Shown piece by piece: positions 36,061 through 47,519 of a stretch of DNA of 64,000 nt. Source of the DNA: Silurus meridionalis (Eukaryota > Chordata > Actinopteri > Siluriformes > Siluridae); assembly GCF_014805685.1 (NCBI RefSeq), contig NC_060887.1:32166463-32230462 (forward strand), in the 5' to 3' direction. Below the pieces are notes generated by a model. The model had not been told where the DNA came from and did not search any database. It saw only the letters and a program-made list of their open reading frames with translations. The stretch's first letter is position 1, and each line of letters starts with the position of its first letter. The translations under genes were made by a program, and so were the position numbers.

Positions 36061-37781
36061 CTGATGTTTCTGTTTTTGCTCCCAATTAGACGGTTCCATT
36101 TTAGGGACATGTCATGCCTAGATGGAAAACAATCCCAGACACAAGAAACAACTTCCGAGAGGGGTTCGAAGTCCACCGAATTGCTGCTTGCTGATTAAAG
36201 AAGAAGAAAAAAAAGAAAGCACTCTGATATGCTCTGAGGAGAGGTGAGACTTTTGAGGCAATTGTCAATTGTAGTGGTAAAAAAATCACGACTGATTTTT
36301 GACCTGATAAAGAGTTTTGGAGAAAGAAAGTGCATCCGAGAAGCCGCAGCGAAATAAAGTGTATCTAATCATGGGTTGTTACCTAGGTTTTCACCTTTTT
36401 CTGCTAATTCATCTATGATTTATTAGAGAATGAAAGAGAAAGCCCTGTGAGGTTCACTGTCCTTCAGCAGGGAAGGAAAAAAAAATGGTCAATGGTGTTA
36501 CACAAAGGGGAACAAAGCAACCAAAGAGCATCACTACAGACACACAAAAAAGAGCGTCCTTTTCAATTTCCTGCCAAAACGGGGGACTGGAATTATTCTC
36601 CCGCTGTCTTTGTGTCTCTCCTGCACTCCTTCTCTCCATTTCGGACAAACAAAGCTGGCTGTATTCGTTCGCATGAGGGAGGCTCTTTAGCGGCCCATCA
36701 GGCAGCAGGGCGCCCACAGGAAAACGGCACAGCAGCAGGAGAGGGTCGGTCTGTTAAATGCACTTCACAACTACCTCACAAGCACACAGACACACACAAC
36801 TGCTGCTTTCTCTCTCACACACACCGTCTTTCTCACACACACACTTTGTATGCACCCCTTTAAAAAAATAGGCAACTAAGAGATTTATTTTCGAGCAGCA
36901 GCGGAAAAAAAGAAGAAGAAAAGAAGGGTTACAGGTGGGGAGAGCAGAGGATGAAAGAGGAAGAAGAAAATTCAGACACATCTTTCCCAATCATTTACAG
37001 AAAGATGGATAAAAGCTTCGGGTGAAAGACAATGTCGAGCAATCAAAGCGGAAAAAAAAAAAAAAAAAGGAGCGAGAGAGCGCTCAAAAATGAAAAAAAC
37101 TGTAAGCTCCTGTCATTATAGTAGGACACAAAGCAAAGTGAGAGAGCGAGCAAGAGAGGAAATCTTTGATCCGGAGAACTCTCGCAGCAATTCAACACGT
37201 GATCAATGGGAATTAGAAACGGGGATGTACAGAAGATCTGAATCTAGAATCATTTCTCCAGACTCTAGCTCAATCTTCCCTCATCAGCCAAGCTAAAAAC
37301 CATATGTAGTGGTAAAGGGTAAAGGGACTGTGGGTGGGGGTTCAGTCGCACCCAACAACCAGGCCTCACACATCTTCGTATCTAATTGCTAGGCTCAGTT
37401 TCTTCTTCTCAGAGCTGCCATTGTAACTCCTTAATATACAACGGAGCAGGAACCACCAGAGCTGTGACTACAGGAAATAGGTTAGTTGCTTTACACATTC
37501 TTTGGTCTCCCCGCCCCCAACCACAAAGCCACGATCCTGTTAAAGAAATGGTAGCTAGGCTAGACACTAACAAAACTCACATCCCAGGCGTTTTGACCCA
37601 GAGAACCCCCTAAATCCCCTCCACTGGTAGAATGGTTTCCCTTAAAACACTGCCAGCATTTCTGCCCTGGGGAAGGAAGCCTTCGTTGAAAATCCTACAG
37701 ACACAATTTTTTAAAATCCACAGTTTCAGTGATTGGTTTTTTTTTTCATCATAAATTAAAACCAAACCGCAGGATATTAAT

Positions 37782-38109
37782 TAGGGCTGCAACTATCGAT
37801 TATTTTAGTAATCGAGCATTTTACCAATTATTCCATCAATTAATCGGATGAGAAGTGCTTTTTGTTTATTAAAACGCAAAACTAAAAATACGAGAGAAAA
37901 TAAAACAAAATGAATTAAGAGATTTTAAAGTAATTTGGTTCCTAGCAATAAAATTTACATTTTATTGTTAAATTTCCACACAAAAATATCTGTGAAAACT
38001 AATCCCATTTAGTGTATTTAATTGCCATATGACATCAAAATGCAAATAATAATAATGCAATGTTTTTTTTATTTGTATTTGAATTACTCCAGGAATCGAT
38101 TTAGCCCTA
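37782..38109 (+). mobile_element. hAT-like non-autonomous element (tagggctgcaac type)
   Basis: The left end tagggctgcaactatcgatt and right end aggaatcgatttagccctaa (inverted tagggct) bound about 330 bp of AT-rich non-coding sequence. Repeats starting tagggctgcaac with cgatt motifs are common in fish. The flanking 8-mers match poorly (atattaat and atatgagc), so the class is provisional. Confidence 0.55.
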
Positions 38110-38509
38110 ATATGAGCACAACAAAACATTATCGTCACAATCATCTACATTATCGATGAATCATAATGTTAATTAATTACAAATTTTCATCACTGTAAAT
38201 CAGATACACGCTGTAACTCTCAATTAAGCTCTTAGATGTGACTGAAAAAAACAATAGCAAGATACAGAATTACAATTTCACTATAGCGAAGAGCAGGATG
38301 TCGGACTAAAACAGTACTATTGCTCTGAGCCACACTGTACATACTAACTACTAAAAACCTCAAAAAACTGAAGCAGTGTGAACACGACAGAATAATTACA
38401 TAAAGCTGAACAGACTGACATCGCAAACCATGTGAGCCACCATAAAAAGCAGAACATAAAATCGTCTTTGAATTAAATAATCTACCGATCGATAAGTTCA
38501 ATGTTTATA

Positions 38510-38630
<121 letters not shown>

Positions 38631-39180
38631 CAGTACAGACCAAAAGTTTGGACACACCTTCTCATTCAAAGAGTTTTCTTTATTTTCATGACTATGAAAA
38701 TTGTAGAGTCACACTGAAGGCATCAAGGGCTATTTGACCAGGAAGGAGCGTGATGGGGTGCTGCGCCAGATGACCTGGCCTCCACAGTCACCGGACCTGA
38801 ACCCAATCGAGATGGTTTAGGGGTGAGCTGGACCGCAGAGTGAAGGCAAAAGGGCCAACAAGTGCCAAGCATCTCTCGGTGGAACTCCTTCAAGATTGTT
38901 GGAAGACCATTTCAGGTGACTACCTCTTGAAGCTCATCAAGAGAATGCCAAGAGTGTGCAAAGCAGTAATCAAAGCAAAAGGTGGCTACTTTGAAGAACC
39001 TAGAATATGACATTTTTCAGTTGTTTCACACTTTTTTGTTATGTATATAATTCCATATATAATTCCACGTGTTAATTCATAGTCTTGATGCCTTCAGTGT
39101 GAATCTACAATTTTCATAGTCATGAAAATAAAGAAAACTCTTTGAATGAGAAGGTGTGTTCAAACTTTTGGTCTGTACTG
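38631..39180 (+). mobile_element. Tc1-like deletion derivative with 96-bp terminal inverted repeats
   Basis: The left repeat 38631-38726 starts cagtacagaccaaaagtttg. The right repeat 39085-39180 is its reverse complement with about two mismatches in 96. A TA follows the right end (39181-39182). Inside is the C-terminal end of a Tc1 transposase: LRQMTWPPQSPDLNPIEMV, a stop and frame change, then ELDRRVKAKGPTSAKHLS, KRMPRVCKAVIKAKGGYFEE and a stop at 39010. The DLNPIE motif keeps its catalytic glutamate, but everything upstream, including both aspartates, is deleted. Highly similar ends suggest a fairly recent insertion. It lies between two microsatellites. Confidence 0.92.
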
Positions 39181-39184
39181 TATG

Positions 39185-39188
<4 letters not shown>

Positions 39189-39251
<63 letters not shown>
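39189..39251. repeat. (TA)(CA)n microsatellite
   Basis: A short TA run, then about 29 CA units, directly right of the Tc1 element. Confidence 0.95.
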
Positions 39252-39253
<2 letters not shown>

Positions 39254-39442
39254 TGTGAAGCACAGTATGAGCTAAGCTATATCTAAATGCCCATCAACAC
39301 TTCTCTGGCAAATGTTATCCATATTTGTCCATAATTATTAAAGAAGAGTGCCGCTTGGCCACACACCTGAATAGTAGAGGGCTGTAATGTTATACTTATC
39401 ATTTTTAACTACTGAGGTACAATGATGACCCAGTCTGACCCA

Positions 39443-39984
39443 GTCACTCACTTATTGTCTTATTCATAAAATGACTGAATGACTCAGTTTCTCACTGCAT
39501 CTCAGGCTCACTCACTGACTCGCTTTCTCATAAAATCTCTGGCTCACACACTGACTGCATCTCTAGTTCACCCACTGACTCACTTTTTTTTTTAAATCTC
39601 TGGCTCACTTACTGGCACTCTCACTGAATCTCTGGCTCACTTACTGACACGCTCACTGAATCTCTGGCTCACTTACTGACACGCTCTTTCACTGAATCTC
39701 TGGCTCACTGAATCTCTGGCTCACTCAATGATTCGATTACTCACTGAATCTCTTTCTCACTCACTGACACTCACTGAATCTCTGGCTCATGCACTGACTC
39801 ACTCTTCCACTGAATCTCTGGCTCACTCATTGATTAGCTCTCTCACTGAATCCCTGGCTCACTCACTGACTCAATCTCTCACTGAATCTCTAGCTCACTG
39901 AATCCCTGGCTCACTCACTGAATCTTTAGCTCAATGAATCCCTGGCTCACTCAATGACTCACTCAATCATTTATTGACTCATTT
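39443..39984. repeat. Degenerate minisatellite, ctcactgaatctctggctca type
   Basis: About 540 bp is built from irregular repeats of ctcactgaatctctgg and ctcactcactgactc. A 32-bp unit is repeated exactly at least twice near 39626-39690 (ctcacttactgacacg after gaatctctgg). Unit length varies from about 16 to 36 bp and the edges are decayed. Confidence 0.93.
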
Positions 39985-40756
39985 TCAGTCAAAGTTGCAC
40001 TTAACACTTAATAACTGAACACATTCTCATATTTAACATGTGATCAAAGTGATTCCCCACACAGCATCCTTGCCAACCTTGAGCGATACCATCCACGCAC
40101 TACAAAGGCAAAGGACGTGACAAGTACGAGAACAAAATGAGGCTTGATTAATACAACAGCCATCAAAATATGGACAACCGCATTATAATCATAATGAAAA
40201 CCACCATCAGTGAAACATTAGGCAAGTGTATTATTACATAGAGCTCACGCATCAATCACCAGAGCTATTGCTCACTGCTCACTACTGGCAGCAGTCACAC
40301 TGGAAACAATGATTTAAGCAACGTCGGCACGAGGACGCCATCAATCATCCTGTATGTGTGACCTCCTGATTGGATCTCCATTCAGATTAACAAAGCACTT
40401 TTCCTGAGAGCTGTTAACCAGATCTCTAGGATCCATCTAATCCAGTAAGTGACATCCACAGTGTCAGGACAGACGGAGAACTAACCTTCTCCCCTCGCCA
40501 AAAGACCACATCTGGAGTTTCAATGTAGACTGGCAGGGTAAGTACAGACACACGAGTACATTGTCTCAAAAAAAACCAAAAAACCCAGGTGGTGTCAATT
40601 TTAACAAGAAAACATCGAAACACAAAACTTTGCACATATTATACTTCATGATGGCTTGGTTGCAATTCAACAGTCGATTCCACCCAGAAATCAGTGTTTA
40701 TGCTGGAAAAAAACTAAATTTCTAGACAGTCTTTAGTTTCAAATCGGTTTTAAGTA

Positions 40757-41356
40757 GGGTTGCAAAGGGACGGAGAATTTTCAGTAAATTTTGGAAACTT
40801 TCTGAAAACTTTTCATAGGAACTTCATCTGGGGAATTTTAGAAATATTCCAGGGAAACGTATATAAACAATCAGAAATACAAACATTTTGTTTGGTTATA
40901 AGCTGACATGAATGCAAACTAATATAGATTTTTAAAATGGCATTTTTGACTGATTTCATTGTTAGTAGAAGTTTGTTGCACAATAGCTTACACACAGTTA
41001 TGTAATGTATGTGAATACTCACAAAGATGGACTTTTTTACATTTTGTGTGCAGGATTCAATAAATGAATGATATTATGTACATGCACAGTGCATGTAGGA
41101 AGTACGGCTTCAAAAGCCCTGCAGTAAGTGTGCTGTGTGCATGTGATTGATGAATGTGCAGGTTCGAAATTCAACTGAGATTGCATGAAATTGCACCAAG
41201 ATTGTTTTTTTCCCCAGCTATATTTAAGTTCCCTGTTACTGGCTAACCTGCAATGATGTAAATTCCCAGTTTACTCCCATTCATTCTGGTTAATTTCCAT
41301 TTATTCCTGATAATTTCCATTGAAAAAATCCAATCTTGAAAATTCCTGGAATTTTT
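40757..41356 (+). mobile_element. Possible decayed interspersed element (agggttgcaaa type)
   Basis: It begins agggttgcaaagggacggag with repeated gaaactttctgaaaactttt-like words, and ends in ggttaatttccatttattcc and cttgaaaattcctggaattt. This pattern is known from fish repeats that start agggttgcaa. The matching inverted right end is missing, so boundaries and class are uncertain. Confidence 0.4.
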
Positions 41357-41394
41357 TTTAGATGTGTCAATATATCTCCCTTAGACATATCAGG

Positions 41395-41530
41395 GGAACA
41401 TTGGCTTCTCTAAATTGCCCCCTAGGTGTAAATGAGTCTGAATGTATGTGTGTGTGGGTGTTTGGTGCTGGCATTCCATTCAAGGTGCTTTCTTACATCA
41501 TGTCCACAGGTCCCAGGATAAAATCATTTT
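41395..41530 (+). repeat. SINE body fragment
   Basis: The words ctaaattgccccctaggtgt, then tggtgctggcattccattca and aggtcccaggataaaatca resemble the central and 3' part of a widespread teleost SINE (taaattgcccctaggtg ... cccgggata). No tRNA-like head is present. It lies immediately left of the LINE tail at 41535. Confidence 0.55.
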
Positions 41531-41534
41531 TCGG

Positions 41535-41970
41535 CTAGTCCCGTTAGGGGGCGCCACAGTGGATCATCCGCCTCCATACCCCCCCCTGTCCTCTACAACT
41601 GCCTCTTTCAAATCAACTACCTGCATGTCTCCCCTCACCACATCCATAAACCTCCTCATTGGTCTTCCTCTTTTCCTCCTTCCTGGTGGCTCCATCATCA
41701 GCATTCTCCTACCGATATACCCCATGTCCCTCCTCTGCACATGTCCAAACCATCTTAGTCCTGTCGCTCCTGTCTTATGTCCATCCTCATCCATCCCCCC
41801 TAAAAAATTCAAGTCTTCAAGTCATTAAGCTCTGCTGCCACTGTCTCTAATCCATACATCATCACAGGTCTCTCTCAACACCACAGTCTTCTAAACTTTC
41901 CCTTTCACTCTTGCAAATACCTTCTATTACAAATCACTCCTGTCACTTTTTCCCCTCTCCTCTCCTCTCC
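41535..41970 (-). pseudogene. LINE 3' end with reverse-transcriptase C-terminus (copy 4)
   Basis: The minus strand reads GLRWFGHVQRRDMGYIGRRM, then MMEPPGRRKRGRPMRRFMDV and RGDMQVVDLKEAVVEDRG. This is the best-preserved copy of the C-terminal tail also seen at 7555, 14195 and 22312. Its 3' tail on the minus strand, ending near 41535, reads gatgatccactgtggcgcc ... gactagccgaaaa, and is shared with the SINE at 47160. The catalytic domains are absent (5' truncation). Confidence 0.8.
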
Positions 41971-42148
41971 GAAAACTGGATTCCCAAAAACCCTGGCCAG
42001 GATGAAGAATGTAACAAATATGAAAAAAGTATAACAATTATATTGTTATAAGGAAACTTAGAAGTGGAATTTTGTTACATGTAATGATTAATCTTATTCA
42101 CCATTGTACATAGATATTTCCCAGTGCACTTTTCTCTGAAGAGAAAGT

Positions 42149-42150
<2 letters not shown>

Positions 42151-42187
<37 letters not shown>
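42151..42187. repeat. (GT)18 microsatellite
   Basis: Uninterrupted GT units. Confidence 0.95.
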
Positions 42188-42189
<2 letters not shown>

Positions 42190-42282
42190 ACTTATTTCCA
42201 ACACAATAAAGCTCACTAAAACTGTCTAAAGACTCTTTAAAATCTTTACCAACCATGGGCTTTATTGTACAGGGCAGGCCTA

Positions 42283-42283
<1 letters not shown>

Positions 42284-42347
<64 letters not shown>
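42284..42347. repeat. (CA)32 microsatellite
   Basis: Uninterrupted CA units, 97 bp from the preceding (GT)18 and in the opposite sense, so the two arrays could pair in an RNA or single strand. Confidence 0.95.
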
Positions 42348-42348
<1 letters not shown>

Positions 42349-42765
42349 CGCATGCATTCATATACACTCTTACACAGCAACAAAAAGCCACCACACATTA
42401 AACACATACATACTGATACATACAAAACAAGAGATAAAGAAACTACAGCACAATACTAACATGTGAGAGAAAGTACTATAAACAAGTGAAGCTGCCACTC
42501 TGCCAATATGCTGCTTTATACTTGGGGACAAAAGCAGACAGGTTTCAGTGAGAGAAGACAGGGTCCAGTCCTGAATAAACAGCCGAGGTGTCAATGAGGC
42601 GACAGAGTGGGTTATTAATGTTTACTGACTCCTGAATTTTAAATACAGCCGACTCCAAACATCCACTATGAAGTGCACTCATTATTTATGAGGAACATAC
42701 TCACTTAACACCTACATCTGCACCCTCATATATCGACTAAATGAAAATATTTTATTGATGATAAA

Positions 42766-43563
42766 TACACTAATACTGGACAAACGTTTGGCACCTGACT
42801 AAGATTTGTATGTACTTTTTAAACATCCCAGTCCACATTAAGTCTATATTTGATCTTCCCCACTCTTCTGGGAAGATATTCCACTATATTTTGGAGTATG
42901 GTTGTAGAACTTGGTTTATATGGGCATAAGAAAGTCAAGTACTGATGTACAGTGAGAAGGCCTGAGAAGGCCAATTCACCCCAAAGGTTTTCAGCTCAGA
43001 GCTAGAGCACTGTTTGCTTTATCCCGCTCACTTTTGTGCGTCCACTCCCGCAAACACAGCTTATAAAAATTGTGTAAAAACCTTTGGGCTTTGATTAAGT
43101 TACAGAATAATACCAGACAAACCATTAAGGTGAAAGTAAAATAAAGCAATGCTTAAGTAAAGCATCACACATGACAAACACCTTGTTATTTTTATAAATT
43201 TTTTTATTCGCTATAAGCTTAAACGAATTTCAGAGAAAACGTTACAACTAGCGGGATCTGCAGGTTGACTGGACTCGTGCTATATTTGTTTGACTGCCCA
43301 TTCCCGCCTGCAGCAAAGGTAAAACCGCCCGCTCGCGTGAGATTTGAGTCGGGTCCCGTGGGATCCCAATCCCAATGCAGCCCCTCCAGTCAGAGCTCTA
43401 AAGCAGACCAATGCAGCAAAATTTTCCACTCCAATCCATCTAAACCATATCTGACATTTTGATATTGTCATACTGGGACAGGTTTGGGTCTTTTAGTTCA
43501 AGTGAAGGGGAAATGTAATTCGACTGCCTCCAAAGACAAATTCAGGTGTCCTAATATAGTGTA
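42766..43563 (-). mobile_element. Tc1-like non-autonomous element, copy 6, split by an insertion
   Basis: The left end tacactaatactggacaaac and the right end aggtgtcctaatatagtgta are the family termini. Family words run to ccccaaaggttttcagctca (about 42995) and resume at ctaaagcagaccaatgcagc, with acaggtttgggtcttttagt further on. The gap is the separate element at 43004-43389. Confidence 0.8.
43004..43389. mobile_element. 386-bp insertion flanked by an 8-bp target duplication
   Basis: The 8-mer tcagagct occurs at 42996-43003 and again at 43390-43397. Removing one copy plus the 386 bp between restores the expected sequence of the surrounding Tc1-like element. An 8-bp duplication fits hAT-type insertion. 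The interior holds gctttatcccgctcactttt, cattcccgcctgcagc and cgggtcccgtgggatcc and no coding frame. Clear terminal inverted repeats are not visible, so the superfamily is uncertain. Confidence 0.7.
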
Positions 43564-44174
43564 TAGATTCCAAGCTAAGGGTTATTTATCTGCTTAGGAT
43601 TATCCTGCATGAAACATTCACCTCCTGTTTGCACATTACAAAGCGTTGTCGCAGCAGGCTTACACAATGAATCATAATTGAGTCGCGAATCGTGATTGTT
43701 TAGCTTCTTTAATAATTTAAGTATAATCGACTGCAGTGCCGTGGAGTTTAGCAGAGGTTCGTATTTTAAACTGCGTATACTCTTTCGTATTGTATTGTGC
43801 GTCTTTCCATACTGTATTCATTATTATAAAAAACCATTTGTATAAAGCACTTAAAAGATACACTCGGTTAATGTGAGTATTGTTTGGATCCGATTTCCAG
43901 TCATAGGTTTGTTAAGTGATGCCAGTATTAATTTCAATTGGTTTCTACAAGTTAAACGGTCGCCGTATGAAGCGGACAAGCAGGAGATTTTTTTTGTCCA
44001 CATGGTTGTCACAAAAAAAAATATAATAATTCCAGGTAAACTACATACACCTCATATTATTACCAAATGATTGTATTGACCTTTATTGTAAGTGCTTGTT
44101 GCAGGGCTGCATAAATTCGGCCTGATCATTTGTAGGTCACATGACCAGCACATGAAATACGTTAGAGTGCGATT

Positions 44175-44476
44175 GTGGAGACTTGTGCATATTCATCTAC
44201 AAGGGCATTGGTAAAGTCAGGTAATAATTTAAGGTACGGAGGCCTGGGGTGCAGTCAGTGTTGCAATTCATCCTAAAGGTGTTCATGGGTTGAGGGCAGA
44301 GCTCAGAACTCCACTCTCAGGAGCTTCCACTTTAAGAAATGTAAACCCTATCTTCATGGAGCTGAGGGGAATTGTATGTTAAAGACATCCTATACTTCTG
44401 TGTGCCTCCAACTAGGTGATAACAGTTTGGGAAAGAACCAAGAGAAGTCCAATTAGTTTTGTCAATATAGTGTATG
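44175..44476 (-). mobile_element. Tc1-like non-autonomous element, copy 7 (partial)
   Basis: The segment cttgtgcatattcatctaca, attcatcctaaaggtgttca, gtgataacagtttgggaaag and tttgtcaatatagtgta is in the order of copy 1. It has internal deletions and an eroded left end. Confidence 0.75.
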
Positions 44477-44775
44477 TTAGAATACAATGTGAACGTTGGA
44501 ATGGAATGACAGAAAACATTGAGAAGAAACACGAGCATAACTGTTCATGTGACTATGAATGTAATATAACTATTGTTCCCAGTGGTAGACCTTACTGTCC
44601 ACACGACCCTGCTTTTGTGGTTTCCCTTTTAGTTTATAGTAAACAAGAACAGGGAAATACTGTAAGCGAAACAATATGTATTGTTTCCCCTTCTGTTTCA
44701 GAGGTGGAATAAAAGCAGGTGACAGGCGGGTCCTACTTCCTCTTCGAAATAAAACGTGTTCGAAGCGTTTCTGGT

Positions 44776-44794
44776 TTTTTTTTTTTTTTTTTTC
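44776..44794. repeat. Poly-T tract
   Basis: An uninterrupted T run inside otherwise unique sequence. Confidence 0.8.
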
Positions 44795-45725
44795 TTATTT
44801 GACATACGAGCAAAAGAAGCAGAGTATCGCAAAACAGAAGTCTTACCTGCATGATTGATAATACACAGCAACACCACCGGGGGGGAACCAGGTGAGACAT
44901 AAAGAAAAGAGAAAAAGAGAAACGTATAAAAACCAAATGCCACAATTCAAACTATGCAACAAGTAAAACAAGATTATTCAACCGACAATCCTAATAAGCG
45001 TGATCAGTAATATGATCGTTATTCCGACTTTAAAAAGAAGCACCTCACACATAAGAAATTTGCCACGAGGCTTTACCGGTTTGCATGTGATCCAGACAAT
45101 ATACACGTTATTGACTAATTCATCATTAATATTTCATGTGATAAAAGGCCAAGTGGATCTAAGAACTGTAAGAGAAGTGTGTTACAGGTCAGAACTGTGG
45201 ACAGGCTGCTGAAAAGTGCATTACAGATAGCAAATAAATAAATAAATAAATAAATGAAACAAAGCGCAAAAAAAAGTGAAGGACGGGAGCTAAATTTGAG
45301 GTCTCCAGGTTGCTTAGAAACACAGACTGGCACATCTGTTAGCATGAAAGAGGAGAGGGGAGTGAGGGCAGGGGGCACACATCTGCAGAGAAAAAAAGCA
45401 GTAGAAAAAAATGAAGATAGACAGACACGGAGAGGGGGAAAAAAAAAAAAAACCCTGAGGTATGAAGCTGAAAAGAATACACGCTCCTGTCTTTTGCTCT
45501 TCACCGATCCTGGCGTTAAATGTGTCTGTGTCTGGGAAGACGCCTGATGCGCTATTAATAATTCAAATGAAAGCCAATAAGCGGAGGAAAAGAAATCCCT
45601 GAAAAAAATTTTAATGGGTGAGCGGGAAAGAGGCAAGGCCAGCGCTTAAGGGCAGCGCTGTAGAAAGTGTGTGATCAATTAAGAGTAAAGCAAGACACAC
45701 AAAAAGATACAGGCACGTCGGCAAA

Positions 45726-45749
45726 ACACACACACACACACACACACTC
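45726..45749. repeat. (CA)12 microsatellite
   Basis: A short CA array. A (TAAA)n patch also lies at 45234-45257. Confidence 0.9.
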
Positions 45750-46199
45750 CGTTTTTCCCCCTCCACCCACACTTTCACAGCGTTGTGTTCAAAAGCAACG
45801 CTACAGTTCTTTGCTAACGCTCCCCCATAAGCAAGCATCCTCTCCCCATTTGCCCCCTCTGGAGAAGGAGGCAGCGGTGTTTCTAGGCAACCCTGGATTT
45901 GGCCTGCCTGGATGGAAGATGGAGAGAAGACGATTTTTTATTTTTTTTTTTATTTTATTTTTTTTTTTTTGGAGGGTGCATGATGATGGGTTTGGTTTGG
46001 GGGTGCTACTGCATTGTGATAGAGCGAAGAATACAAATCAGACGAGAAACGAAGACGTGCAGGGGAGAGGAAGATCATAACCTGGTGAGAAACTGTAGCC
46101 GATGTGAAAATAAACGAAGTGCTGCAAACAATCAGAGAATAATGCTGAATTATGAATTCAGCAGCGACAGCGAATCCAAACAGAACCCAAGAGACTTCA

Positions 46200-46470
46200 T
46201 TTATTAACGCTGGAGAGATTTCGATCGCGCTTGGCTTACGGTGGCAGATCAGCGCTCATATCTAGCATCTAACAGCCACCTGCTTACATGCAATTACAGA
46301 CGAGGATTAATTAGTAGCGGCTAATCAACGTGCGTGACATTACACCTTAATCGCACTAATTGCAGTTGTACATTCCGCTACACCCGAAAATACGCTCTCA
46401 TCCAATTAAAGCCGCATGATAATGGCTGAAATAATCACCACGACCGTCATTATTTAACGATAATGCACTC
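46200..46470. promoter_or_regulatory. Candidate conserved non-coding block
   Basis: Unique sequence with gcttacatgcaattacagac, gaggattaattagtagcggc, ccttaatcgcactaattgca, catccaattaaagccgcatg and ataatggctgaaataatcac. The ATTA/TAATTA cores and intact CpGs (cgatcgcg, ccgct, acgctc) are unusual for an old intron, where CpG normally decays. It is among the best regulatory candidates here, but without comparative support. Confidence 0.38.
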
Positions 46471-47159
46471 GGTATCGCGTAGCCAGCTCAAAAATGTACA
46501 AAGCTGGACCAGAATTGTGAATTGAAATCAAATTTTCTTTTTTGCATTGTATTTAAGTTTTAAAAAATAATTGCGCCAGAACGCACCCCAATGGGTAGTA
46601 CACACTAAATATCAACACAGCCCTGCACTGAACACTGAAATTAACACTATTATGGCTCGAATGCACAACATAATCGTTATTTTAATTCATTAATAAAGCC
46701 CCAAACAGAACCATTGATTCTGCAGCGATACTTTTTTTAAAAGTACTGGGCTTGCTTGTGATTTTCTGCGCAAGTCCTCCAATAATAATCACCGCAAATC
46801 TGCAATAACAGTAGTTACATAACGAGCAAATAGTGGAAACCGGTATCAGTGCTGCTGCCGATAAACGGGTTTAGGATTAGACTACATTTGATCTACTGAT
46901 ATATGCTATAGCACGGTTCGAATCTCTTTTAAAAACGGGGGATTATTGTACATTACTCGTAGAAAGTGTGTAATGTTAAAGGACACTTGCTATGCCTAGA
47001 GGAATGGGAGAGGACCCCAAGTACTTTCTTACTCAGGAACTCAGCACAGTCTTCTTGACCACACGTTCAGTACGTTTCCATCACAATGGGTGGAAACAAA
47101 GCGGCATCTCCTACCTTTTAATTGAGTTATACATTTTCTTGAGATCAATCAACATACTT

Positions 47160-47375
47160 TCTTTCGGCTTCTCCCATTAGGGGTCGCCACAGCGGATCAT
47201 CCGCATGTTTGATTTAGCACATGTTTTTACGCTGGATGCCCTTCCTAACGCAACCCTCCCTATTTATCCGGGCTTGGGACCGGGACTAAGGCTTGTGTAA
47301 CCCTAATGGCTGGGATTGGTTCCCTGACCGGGGATCGAACCCGAGCCACAGCAGTGAGCCCTGATGGAGAAGCTG
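47160..47375 (-). repeat. tRNA-derived SINE with LINE-type 3' tail
   Basis: On the minus strand the head near 47350 contains ggctcgggttcgatccccgg, a good pol III B box. The body has aagcccggataaatagggag and ggaagggcatccagcgtaaa. The tail gatgatccgctgtggcgacc, ctaatgggagaagccgaaag matches the 3' tail of the LINE copy at 41535. This is the usual arrangement of a SINE mobilised by a partner LINE. It resembles the DANA/V-SINE group in its ccgctgtggcgacccc tail. The A box is not clear. Confidence 0.75.
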
Positions 47376-47519
47376 AAAGAAAGAATCAACATACAGATAT
47401 TTGTGTGTGTTACAGATTTAATATTGACGAAAAAAATCGCTGTTTACAGGAGAAAAACATGTCTTCCACGGTTAGCGGACTAGCCTCTTGCTAACCATAA
47501 AAAGAGAAACAAAAAATTT

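Noticed and set aside
45115..45636. Open frame of 173 codons, minus strand
   Set aside because: The translation is dominated by F, L and S from purine-rich plus-strand runs (poly-A, GGAAAA). It has no family resemblance.
46914..46927. Possible tRNA B box (ggttcgaatc), also at 23921 and 36163
   Set aside because: No cloverleaf stems or A box lie at the right spacing. These are isolated matches.
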